DNA of 43,588 nt from Candidatus Saccharimonadota bacterium (lineage in GTDB: Bacteria > Patescibacteriota > Saccharimonadia > Saccharimonadales > Saccharimonadaceae). The notes beneath the pieces are model-generated. The model searched no databases, was not told the DNA's origin, and saw nothing but the letters and a program-made list of their open reading frames with translations. Positions 22,956 through 31,417 of the stretch are shown piece after piece. The translations under genes and the position numbers were made by a program. The stretch's first letter is position 1. Each line of letters opens with the position of its first letter. The stretch lies in assembly GCA_009778675.1 (NCBI GenBank), contig WRFU01000002.1, positions 1 to 43,588 on the forward strand, given 5' to 3'.

Positions 22956-24299
22956 ATGGTAAAAGACTCTACAGCTGAGATAAACAAGCTAAAGAAAGAG
23001 CTAGCTCGGGCTCAGTTAGAGAATCGTGAGCTAAAAAGGCAAACTAGCTCAAAACGATTTCGAGCTGCCTGGAGATTAGCTGATACTTTTAATGCATTGC
23101 TACCGGTTAATAGCAGTCGTAGAAAAGTTGTTATATCCACCGGTAAAACAACTTTACGTATATATGAAAGCTACCAGGACGTACGTGTTAGAGGATATCA
23201 AGAAACGATTATCAACATGGTCGGTGATAAGCCAGTTATTATTTATGATTCCATACCGTGGAAAGTTGAATTAAAGCAGCGTCCACAACATTTAGCAGCG
23301 CATTTGTCACAAGCTGGATACTTTATTATTTATCTTGAAAGAACAGGTGAAAAACCATTCCGTGTAGTTAACTCTAGCATGGTGACCATTAAAAAGTTAG
23401 CAACATTAAAGAATTTAGTTTTTAAAAATAAACTATACTTTTTTGTCAGTTCTACCAATGCCAACCAAACTATTTATAGCCAAGTTAAAGACATGTTTGG
23501 GTCAAAGATGCAGTTAATATATGAATATATCGATGAGATTAGTGGCGATATATCACCTATGGCGCACGAGCTGCAAGATTTTTACGACACGCTTCATATA
23601 CATGAACCAGCCCTAATTCTGGCATCAGCTAAAAAGTTACTACAAGACCTAGTCGGTGATGGTTTTTCTAAAAAGAAAATATTATTGTCAGAAAATGCCG
23701 TTAATATTGAGGATTTTGACTATACCCAAAAACAGCCAGTACTACCATTGGACTTGGCAAGAGTCAAAAAAGATAACAGACCAATTATCGGATACTATGG
23801 CGCATTGGCTCCCTGGCTTAACGCGGAGCTAATGAATAATTTAGCCCATGAACGCAAAGATCTAGCGTTTGTATATATTGGGCCGGATTATGGTGGTGGT
23901 TCACAAAAGTTTCAGAAATACCCTAACACCCACTTTCTTGGTCCTAAAGATTATCAGGAGCTACCTAATTATGCGCTATTTTTTGACTGTGCTATCGTCC
24001 CTTTTCAATATGGCGAAATTGCTAAATCTACCTCGCCCGTAAAACTTTTCGAGTATATGGCTATGGGGCTACCAACAGTCGGTACGCGTGACCTACGAGA
24101 ATTAGAGGGGTATAAGTACGTACATGTTTCTGAGGATGCCGCTAATTTTGAAAAGAATTTAGATAGAGCGATAAAAGAAAAACAAAACTCAGCGGCGCGC
24201 AAAACGCTACTTGAACAAGCGAAACTGAACACTTGGGAGCAACGTGCCAAAGATATAATCAAATTCCTAAATAATGATAATAAAAGGAGTAAAAAATGA
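22956..24299 (+). CDS. GT4-like glycosyltransferase with N-terminal coiled coil
   Basis: A 447-aa protein. Residues 1-30 form a coiled coil (EINKLKKELARAQLENREL). The body (VIIYDSIPWKVELKQRPQHL, IGYYGALAPWLNAELM, SPVKLFEYMAMGLPTVGT) resembles TuaH-like GT-B enzymes of teichuronic-acid-type loci. The donor is unknown. TATAAT ends 8 nt before ATG. The stop overlaps the wecB start (ATGA). Confidence 0.8.
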   Translation: MVKDSTAEINKLKKELARAQLENRELKRQTSSKRFRAAWRLADTFNALLPVNSSRRKVVISTGKTTLRIYESYQDVRVRGYQETIINMVGDKPVIIYDSIPWKVELKQRPQHLAAHLSQAGYFIIYLERTGEKPFRVVNSSMVTIKKLATLKNLVFKNKLYFFVSSTNANQTIYSQVKDMFGSKMQLIYEYIDEISGDISPMAHELQDFYDTLHIHEPALILASAKKLLQDLVGDGFSKKKILLSENAVNIEDFDYTQKQPVLPLDLARVKKDNRPIIGYYGALAPWLNAELMNNLAHERKDLAFVYIGPDYGGGSQKFQKYPNTHFLGPKDYQELPNYALFFDCAIVPFQYGEIAKSTSPVKLFEYMAMGLPTVGTRDLRELEGYKYVHVSEDAANFEKNLDRAIKEKQNSAARKTLLEQAKLNTWEQRAKDIIKFLNNDNKRSKK

Positions 24300-25393
24300 T
24301 CAAAGTTATGAGTATTTTTGGCACTCGTCCCGAAGCCATAAAAATGGCACCTGTTGTGAAAGAACTAGAAGGCAGAAAAGAAATTAAATCCATCGTTTGT
24401 GTAACTGCTCAGCACCGTCAAATGCTAGATCAAGTGCTAAATATCTTCGAAATTAAACCAGACTATGATTTAGACATTATGGAGTCTGGCCAGACACTGT
24501 CTCACATCACATCGAAGGTTCTAGAGGGATTAGAAAAAGTTATTATAGAAGAGAAACCAGATGTGGTATTAGTCCATGGTGACACCACTACGGCTATGGC
24601 AGGTTGCATAGCAGCCTTCTATCAGCAAGTGACTATCGGACATGTTGAAGCGGGTTTAAGAACATACGATAAGTACAACCCTTTCCCCGAAGAGATAAAT
24701 CGCCAGATTATTGATCGTATGGCAGACTTGTTATTCGCCCCCACAAAACTGAGCGCCGAACACTTGACAGCTGGCATGAATAAAGATCAGACAGTTATAA
24801 TAACCGGTAATACGGCCATCGATGCGCTCAAAACCACTGTATCTGATTTTTACTCACACCCAGTTATGGATTGGGTTGGTAGGGATACTTTAATTTTATT
24901 GACTGCTCATCGTCGTGAAAGTTTTGGTGAACCTATGCGACGCACATTTAAAGCGATCAAACAAATTGTTGACGAATTTGAACACGTTAAAGTCGTCTAT
25001 CCGGTGCATTTAAACCCAACCGTGCAAGAAGCAGCAAAAGAGGTTTTGGGCAAGAGCAAAAGAATTAAATTAATAGAACCATTAGATGTGCTTGATTTCC
25101 ATAATTTTATGAAGATGGCTCACATAATATTAACGGATAGTGGCGGAATTCAGGAAGAAGCTCCTTCATTAGGCAAGCCAGTGCTGGTTTTACGTGATAC
25201 TACTGAACGTCCAGAGGGTATAGAAGCAGGCACATTAAAACTAGTCGGAACAAATCCAGAGCGTATTTATGCAGCCACCAAGAAGCTCTTGACTGATAAG
25301 AAATATCATAAGATGATGAGCGAGACTCCTAATCCATATGGTGATGGTGCAGCTAGCCAACGAATCGTCGACGCTATTATCGCTAGCGTTTAG
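24296..25393 (+). CDS. wecB: UDP-N-acetylglucosamine 2-epimerase (non-hydrolysing)
   Basis: A 365-aa enzyme converting UDP-GlcNAc to UDP-ManNAc. Markers are IFGTRPEAIKMAPV at the start, VHGDTTTAMAG, HVEAGLRTYDKYNPFPEE, LTAHRRESFGEP and TDSGGIQEEAPSLGKPVLVLRD. It supplies ManNAc, a usual component of teichoic-acid-like linkage units. No WecC dehydrogenase is seen in the window. It converges on licD with an 11-nt overlap. Confidence 0.95.
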   Translation: MIKVMSIFGTRPEAIKMAPVVKELEGRKEIKSIVCVTAQHRQMLDQVLNIFEIKPDYDLDIMESGQTLSHITSKVLEGLEKVIIEEKPDVVLVHGDTTTAMAGCIAAFYQQVTIGHVEAGLRTYDKYNPFPEEINRQIIDRMADLLFAPTKLSAEHLTAGMNKDQTVIITGNTAIDALKTTVSDFYSHPVMDWVGRDTLILLTAHRRESFGEPMRRTFKAIKQIVDEFEHVKVVYPVHLNPTVQEAAKEVLGKSKRIKLIEPLDVLDFHNFMKMAHIILTDSGGIQEEAPSLGKPVLVLRDTTERPEGIEAGTLKLVGTNPERIYAATKKLLTDKKYHKMMSETPNPYGDGAASQRIVDAIIASV

Positions 25394-26348
25394 CTAGCTT
25401 CTGATACTCTTTATATGGTTTATACAGATCCAAGAAACCGTCAGTTAGTTTTTTTGTATCGTCTTCGAAGCGAGGTGGATAACCGTATAGTTGGATATTT
25501 AATTCCCTATAATCAGCTGATATGGGGATTGTTGTATCATAAAACGGTTGACGGATAAACGACCTATAATATAGACGCCTTAAATATAAAGTACGTCCAT
25601 ACCTTTCCCATGGTCGTTCAGGACAGGTGATATATTCTGATTTATCATCTGCAAACCCCTGCCATAGATTATCTAACTTCTCGGCAAAAAAGTTTACTGG
25701 GTGTACCATTATCCATATATAAAGTCCCAGCATGGTAATAATGTTACTTGGTAGCTTAACATCATTTTCTACCCCCAGCCAATACCACCAAGTGCGAGTT
25801 TTGTAATACAAGAGATTTAGTTTAATCTCGTTTTTCTTACGCAGGATATTATATATATATAGCCTAGCCCCTTTATTGTGTAAATAATCACGTTCTCGCC
25901 AATCATCTGGTGCATTATCATAAGGTACAATATCCACAAATACTCCACCCCATTCCATAGGTGTTATTCGTTTACTGTTTTCAATGAAAGTCGTCTTCTT
26001 GTTCATAATTTTCGCCATATTCGCGCGTGAATATGGATACGACGTATAGTTGCACAGTTCCAGATAATTAGGTAGTTCCTGTGGTGCAATTTGTAATAAT
26101 TTCTCAAAGTCCTTTCGGGGCATTCTTATGTCTAAGTCGTCATCATTAGGCAGGATCGCCTCACATAACATTGCTCCAACCCAAGTTGCACCTTCAGCAA
26201 AATATCTTAAATTATTCTTATCGCAAATCCTTTTAAACTCTTTGTATATCTTAAGGATCTCATCATGAAGATCTTCTAGGTTGTACTGTGCTTGGCTATT
26301 GCCAAATATTTCATCAGCATGCTTATTTGTAATAAGATATTTCTTCAT
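25383..26348 (-). CDS. LicD-family phosphotransferase
   Basis: A 321-aa protein of the LicD/fukutin nucleotidyltransferase-fold family: ICDKNNLRYFAEGATWVGA, NDDDLDIRMPRKDFEKLL (the metal-binding D-x-D) and GVFVDIVPYDNAP. LicD enzymes attach phosphocholine or other phospho-alcohols to surface glycans. No choline uptake or activation gene (licABC) is in the window, so the transferred group is unknown. It is last in the leftward Wzm-Wzt-GT operon, overlapping the GT gene by 4 nt. Confidence 0.85.
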   Translation of the reverse strand: MKKYLITNKHADEIFGNSQAQYNLEDLHDEILKIYKEFKRICDKNNLRYFAEGATWVGAMLCEAILPNDDDLDIRMPRKDFEKLLQIAPQELPNYLELCNYTSYPYSRANMAKIMNKKTTFIENSKRITPMEWGGVFVDIVPYDNAPDDWRERDYLHNKGARLYIYNILRKKNEIKLNLLYYKTRTWWYWLGVENDVKLPSNIITMLGLYIWIMVHPVNFFAEKLDNLWQGFADDKSEYITCPERPWERYGRTLYLRRLYYRSFIRQPFYDTTIPISADYRELNIQLYGYPPRFEDDTKKLTDGFLDLYKPYKEYQKLAKR

Positions 26349-28288
26349 GATTTCTTGGCCTCATTTTCTGGCAACCAGCTACCCTGAAAATGATGTATCG
26401 CATACGAATTCTTCGTTAGATGGATCTTACCAGTTTTCCAACTCTTGGGGCAAAAATACTCACTGGGATAGATTGTCACAGCACCTAAATCTTGAAATTT
26501 GTTATTGCAGATTAAGTGATATTTCTCAATAGTGTGATCAGTGATGGGGACAGGGTTCGGTGTCATATCAAAACTACCATCTGGCATAACGAAGAATCTA
26601 TAACGGTAGTATTCAAGTAGCTCTTTGGCCCACAGTCCTTTACGCTCTGACGCCATCAACCCGGTTGGTATAGATGGTTCTGGGTTATTCGGGTCTCCTG
26701 CTTCAAAGCTAGAAAATGCATGATGATCTAGAAATTGTTCTAGTGGTTTCAACACCTCGACATCTACATCCATATATATACCGCCATAATAGTATAAGGC
26801 GTGCAGCCGTACTACATCCGATACAAACGCCCATTTTTTGTTCTGGTAGGCTTCTTTGACGTAATAATTGTAGTTTAGATTAAAGTTATTTTCATTCCAT
26901 TCTACAAACTCGTAATCAGGCAAGTATTTCTTCCAGGTTTTTATATATTCTTTTACTTCCTGCGATTTTACGTTTTTACCCATCCAACAATAATGTACTA
27001 CTTTTGGTATATTAGTCGTTTGGTTATCATAGACATGCTTTAATTGGTGTAGGATCTGTTTATCTACTTTGTCCTGGTTGATGGTCGGACGCATTTGAAG
27101 TGGGTACAATAGCCTGCGTTTAATCTTGCTAAAATCGCGCCTAACACGACGAAGCATGTTGCCGCCAAATCGTTTAAGTGACCCTTTTATGGACATCATC
27201 TTATTGTGTTCATCCTGCAAGAGTTTAACACGTTCATATAGACTATCGCGGTCTTGCACTAGCAGCTGAATCTTCTTTTCCACATAATTCATTAGACCAC
27301 CTTCGTCAACTGCTTGTAGGAATGGCATATCGAGTGGGTGCTTATTAATACTCAAAAATTTTTTAGTTGGGAATAATTTGTCGAACACCTTGATATCCGC
27401 GACACTTAGTGAGAACTTATGCTCTATTAAATTCCAAACGTAATATTTATACAGAATATACGCTCTATAATTGACCTCGTTGCTAAAATCTTCACCAAAT
27501 AGTTTGGAGGCCTTGGTAAGATAGTCATTGCATAACTCAAAAGCGGATATAGGTTTGCCACAATACTTAAAAACAGCTTTTCTATCCGCCGTTAATGATC
27601 CGGGGTTAAAGAAGCGATAATAATATAGCTGCTCATCAGTAACCACATTTTTGCTAGATAGGTTGATAAACTCTGCCGACATAAAGTCATCTTCGCCAAT
27701 GTTGTAATCGCAAAAATCCCAATCGATTTTTTCGACTATCGAGCGTCGGAACAGTTTTATAATCACATTGTTTAGTGGGCTATTTTTATAGGGCCAATAA
27801 GTAATATATGTCAGCATGTAATATATTGAATCATATCGGTTATAGGTTCCGTAGCTTTTCTGGTGTGGTGAATGTTTTAAGTCGTCTTCGTTAGTAAAGA
27901 ATTGATAACCGCTAACCGCAATATCGGCACTTTCTTTTTCGATCATTTCAAGTAACCGTGCTATAAAATTATCTTGCAAAATATCATCACTGTCTACAAA
28001 TGTGATATAGTCGCCTCTAGAGTGCTCAAACCCAGTTTGTCGAGCGCGGTTTAGCCCCCTATTTTGCTTCTTATGTATTGCGCGAACTCGTTTATCTGAT
28101 TTAGCGTATTCATTCGCAATTTTTCCGGAGTTATCTGGTGTTTTATCATCTACTAAAATTATCTCAAGATTCTTATAGGTTTGTTGCGTGATACTATCTA
28201 AACACTTATTCAAAAACTGTTCTACATTATAAATCGGCACTATGACTGAAACTAGCGGTTCACCCCGTTGTTTCACGTTTTGCTCCAC
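26345..28288 (-). CDS. Two-domain glycosyltransferase: GT2 fused to GT32 (Och1-like)
   Basis: A 647-aa protein. Residues 1-230 are a GT2 domain (VSVIVPIYNVEQFLNKCLDS, ILVDDKTPDNS, FVDSDDILQ); a helical linker with a coiled coil follows (about 320-380); residues about 425-640 are a GT32 domain (IPKVVHYCWMGK, WAFVSDVVRLHALYYYGGIY, MDVDVEVLKPL with the D-x-D). Two successive sugar additions by one protein are likely. It overlaps wzt by 16 nt. Confidence 0.88.
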   Translation of the reverse strand: MEQNVKQRGEPLVSVIVPIYNVEQFLNKCLDSITQQTYKNLEIILVDDKTPDNSGKIANEYAKSDKRVRAIHKKQNRGLNRARQTGFEHSRGDYITFVDSDDILQDNFIARLLEMIEKESADIAVSGYQFFTNEDDLKHSPHQKSYGTYNRYDSIYYMLTYITYWPYKNSPLNNVIIKLFRRSIVEKIDWDFCDYNIGEDDFMSAEFINLSSKNVVTDEQLYYYRFFNPGSLTADRKAVFKYCGKPISAFELCNDYLTKASKLFGEDFSNEVNYRAYILYKYYVWNLIEHKFSLSVADIKVFDKLFPTKKFLSINKHPLDMPFLQAVDEGGLMNYVEKKIQLLVQDRDSLYERVKLLQDEHNKMMSIKGSLKRFGGNMLRRVRRDFSKIKRRLLYPLQMRPTINQDKVDKQILHQLKHVYDNQTTNIPKVVHYCWMGKNVKSQEVKEYIKTWKKYLPDYEFVEWNENNFNLNYNYYVKEAYQNKKWAFVSDVVRLHALYYYGGIYMDVDVEVLKPLEQFLDHHAFSSFEAGDPNNPEPSIPTGLMASERKGLWAKELLEYYRYRFFVMPDGSFDMTPNPVPITDHTIEKYHLICNNKFQDLGAVTIYPSEYFCPKSWKTGKIHLTKNSYAIHHFQGSWLPENEAKKS

Positions 28289-29472
28289 TTACCGCTGATT
28301 TTAACTACACCTACGGGTATTTCTTGTTTTCTGTCTATTTTTTTGACATCATTCCGGCGCATTAACATTACTGGTGAATCAGCCTTGGCGGTATATGCAA
28401 TGCGCTCTTCGGCTACTGAGTCATTAACAGCTACATAGATGATCAATTGCCTATCATTTATTAACCGTGGTAGATCACACTCATACAAAATCGTATGCTT
28501 TCCTTTTCCACGTGCGAAAGCATCTGTTGTCTCATCATATAATAATGATACGTTGCGGTCAGCGTCAAAAATACTTAAGTCAATTCGTGCACTCACGTCT
28601 CTTGTGGTTTTATAAGTGATTCGAAGACTGATCTTGTCTGTCTGATTAATTCTATTAGGTGAAAGCAGCTTTACTTTAAGATCTCTTACTCCGAGATCAA
28701 GCTCAGATGCCTTAGCTTCAACCACACTTTGCAAATTATCAAAACTGTATTTATCGGCCACGTCTTCACTGCTCCCCAATGCAATTATCTTACCATCTTT
28801 TAGCATTAAGGCCTTGTTGCAGTATTGCTTTACTGCGGCCATATTATGGGTAACTAAAATAATTGTTTTATTGTTATTATCTTTCATTTCTTCAAAATAA
28901 TCGTTACATTTCCTCTGAAATGCCTCGTCACCAACTGCCAATACTTCGTCAAGCACTAGAATATCACTCTTAGCACGGATGGCACAAGAGAATGCTAGCC
29001 GTACCTGCATACCCGATGAATAGTTCTTCAATTTTTGCCCCATAAAATCGCGTAATTCGGCGAAATCTACAATACTATCATACATGGCGTCAATCTCCTT
29101 TACCGAAAATCCCATTAACGCGCCGTTCAGATAAACATTTTCATGGCCAGTTAGCTCACCGTTAAACCCTACGCCAAGTTCGATAAAAGACACTAGAGAC
29201 CCATTGACATTAATCATGCCACTATCTGGCTCATAGATACCAGAGATTAGCTTTAGCATAGTCGATTTGCCAGAGCCATTCTTACCAACTATACCAAAAA
29301 AATCTCCTTTCTTGACCGTGAATGAAATACCATCTAGCACTGTCTGTTTATGGTATCCCCTTATACCACGTATAAAATTTATGAATGCTCGTTTAATTTC
29401 CGACGCGTGTTCTTTTGGTAAACGAAAACTCTTATGTAGATCTTTCACTTCAAGTGCAATGTTATCTTTCAT
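28273..29472 (-). CDS. wzt: Wzt-like ABC transporter ATPase with glycan-binding C-terminal domain
   Basis: A 399-aa protein. The ATPase part has Walker A GKNGSGKST, signature YSSGMQVRLAF and Walker B ILVLDEVLAVGD. The C-terminal part (about 245-399) is a beta-sandwich like the Wzt domain that recognises the end of the glycan before export. It pairs with the permease directly upstream (stop and start adjacent). Confidence 0.93.
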   Translation of the reverse strand: MKDNIALEVKDLHKSFRLPKEHASEIKRAFINFIRGIRGYHKQTVLDGISFTVKKGDFFGIVGKNGSGKSTMLKLISGIYEPDSGMINVNGSLVSFIELGVGFNGELTGHENVYLNGALMGFSVKEIDAMYDSIVDFAELRDFMGQKLKNYSSGMQVRLAFSCAIRAKSDILVLDEVLAVGDEAFQRKCNDYFEEMKDNNNKTIILVTHNMAAVKQYCNKALMLKDGKIIALGSSEDVADKYSFDNLQSVVEAKASELDLGVRDLKVKLLSPNRINQTDKISLRITYKTTRDVSARIDLSIFDADRNVSLLYDETTDAFARGKGKHTILYECDLPRLINDRQLIIYVAVNDSVAEERIAYTAKADSPVMLMRRNDVKKIDRKQEIPVGVVKISGKWSKT

Positions 29473-30285
29473 CTAAATCATCTCCGCGAACTTCTTAGAG
29501 TTCTTTCTAAAGATAGTGGAGCCTACCACAAGTGCTATTACCACAATGACTAGAGGTATAAATGCAAAAATATGGTTGCCTAAATAATTCCATACTGTTT
29601 CAGTTTGGGCAGTTATTAAACTGTACCTAATGTCTTGGATAACTTGTGCTACAGGACTTAGTAACATTATCTTAGATGCCACAACACTCATTGAGGCTAT
29701 CATTGATACAGGTACAATTATCGGTGTGACATAAAAAGCTCCCTGCATAAAAACCTCCCAAATATGGGAAATGTCGCGGAACTTTGCATAAAGCGTGCTG
29801 AGAAAGAAAGCCACAGCCACAGCAAATATATATAGTTCAATAACAAACAGCGGAACCAATAACACTGTCCAGCGGAAGACGACACCATTTAGAGCAGCAA
29901 ACACCGTAACTACTGCCAGATTGATAACAAAATTAATTAAAGCCGAGATGGTCGCGGAAACCACGACTATATATTTAGGAAAGCTGATTTTACGCAGTAA
30001 GTCACCACGCACCACAACAGATTGCATACCCTGACCAGTAGCCTCAGCAAAGAAGTTCCAGCACACAATTGCAGCTAATAAAGATACGGCGTAATGTGGT
30101 ATACCGGCGCCAAAATGCAAAAAGCGTACAAAGACTACGTATAGGATAGCAAACAACATTAATGGTTTTAGCACAGACCATAGGTAACCCAATACAGACC
30201 CTTGATACCTTAACTTAAAATCTGTCTTTACAAGCTCTTTTAACAAAATCCGAGAATATCGGTATTTTCCTAAAAACTTTTTCAT
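29473..30285 (-). CDS. wzm: Wzm-like ABC transporter permease (polysaccharide/teichoic acid export)
   Basis: A 270-aa ABC-2 permease with about six helices and the LLKELVKTDFKLRYQGSVLG start and LWSVLKPLM segment common to TagG/Wzm/KpsM proteins. With Wzt it exports lipid-linked glycan across the membrane. TATAAT (30294-30299 on the minus strand) ends 8 nt before the ATG, a leaderless start; the divergent GT2 gene has the same layout. Confidence 0.92.
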   Translation of the reverse strand: MKKFLGKYRYSRILLKELVKTDFKLRYQGSVLGYLWSVLKPLMLFAILYVVFVRFLHFGAGIPHYAVSLLAAIVCWNFFAEATGQGMQSVVVRGDLLRKISFPKYIVVVSATISALINFVINLAVVTVFAALNGVVFRWTVLLVPLFVIELYIFAVAVAFFLSTLYAKFRDISHIWEVFMQGAFYVTPIIVPVSMIASMSVVASKIMLLSPVAQVIQDIRYSLITAQTETVWNYLGNHIFAFIPLVIVVIALVVGSTIFRKNSKKFAEMI

Positions 30286-30343
30286 ATTTATCTATTATAC
30301 CAGACACAGGGCATGTGCGTACCGTATTTGATATAATTATTGT

Positions 30344-31417
30344 ATGGTTAAGCCACTATTATCAATAGTTATCCCGGTTTATAACACCGGCCAAGTTGCC
30401 GGCCAGATAATTTCACGCGTGTTAAAACAGCCAATGTGTGATTTTGAACTAATTTTAGTAGATGATGGTTCAACAGATGATTCATTGGCTATTTTGCGTG
30501 GTTGGCAGGCCAAAGATAAACGGATAAAAGTTCTAGGGCAAAAACATAGCGGCACTCCATCCGCAGGCCGTAATACTGGTCTAAAAAAAGCCCGCGGTAA
30601 ATATTTAATGTTCTTAGACAGCGACGATGATATTGCGCCGAGCATGATACCAACCATGATGGAGCGCATCCAAAAAGATGAAGCCGATTTAGTGGTATGC
30701 CGTATTCGTTTCAATACTTTAAAAAATGGCCGAGTTGTATCTAGCGTGGATATTGATAAAGCACCTATACCCTCCCAAAACAAAGACGAATCTAAAGAGG
30801 TTTATATAACTCGTCTTCTCGGTATGGACGGCAGGCTTTATCATCCCAGTAATAAAATCTTCCGTACTGATATAATTAATCAAAACCATTTGCGCTTTAA
30901 TGAGAATTTAAAATTCGGCGAAGATTTAATCTTCAACCTGGATTATATAAAATGGACGCAAAAGATTAGTTTTGTAGATAAACCGCTCTATTACTATAAC
31001 TTTGGCACCAATATTAGTGTCGTAGGTAAATCTGCCCTAGTATACGAGAATCGGCAACAGAATTTCCAGCACCTTTTAGGATTTGTCGGGTCTAATCCAA
31101 ACGAACGTGCCGATGACTTGCTGGGATGGGTAAAGTTTTACTGGTTTTTTTCGTTCGCATTAGCTGTTTGTGCATCAAACAAAAAGGCTAGACAAAGGTT
31201 TGCATTACTGTCACACGCAATTAAATTAGAGCAATTAACCGTGGCCAGGAGCTCAAAGTATATCGGGAAGAACAAATATTTTACCGAGATTATTATAAGT
31301 GTAATGAGCAAGACGCCGCTAACCTTATATCTTCTCACAGCTTTTGCCAACTTTATAAAGAATAGCCGTACTTTAACTAAATTCTGGCGTTTAGTCGCTG
31401 CCAAAGCCACCGCTTAG
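30344..31417 (+). CDS. GT2-family glycosyltransferase
   Basis: A 357-aa GT-A enzyme: SIVIPVYNTGQVAGQIISRV, LVDDGSTDDSLAIL, SAGRNTGLKKARGKYLMFLD and DSDDDIAP. The donor and acceptor are unknown. TATAAT ends 6 nt before ATG, back to back with the wzm promoter. The 3' end overlaps the convergent PMI/GMP gene by 4 nt. Confidence 0.9.
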   Translation: MVKPLLSIVIPVYNTGQVAGQIISRVLKQPMCDFELILVDDGSTDDSLAILRGWQAKDKRIKVLGQKHSGTPSAGRNTGLKKARGKYLMFLDSDDDIAPSMIPTMMERIQKDEADLVVCRIRFNTLKNGRVVSSVDIDKAPIPSQNKDESKEVYITRLLGMDGRLYHPSNKIFRTDIINQNHLRFNENLKFGEDLIFNLDYIKWTQKISFVDKPLYYYNFGTNISVVGKSALVYENRQQNFQHLLGFVGSNPNERADDLLGWVKFYWFFSFALAVCASNKKARQRFALLSHAIKLEQLTVARSSKYIGKNKYFTEIIISVMSKTPLTLYLLTAFANFIKNSRTLTKFWRLVAAKATA

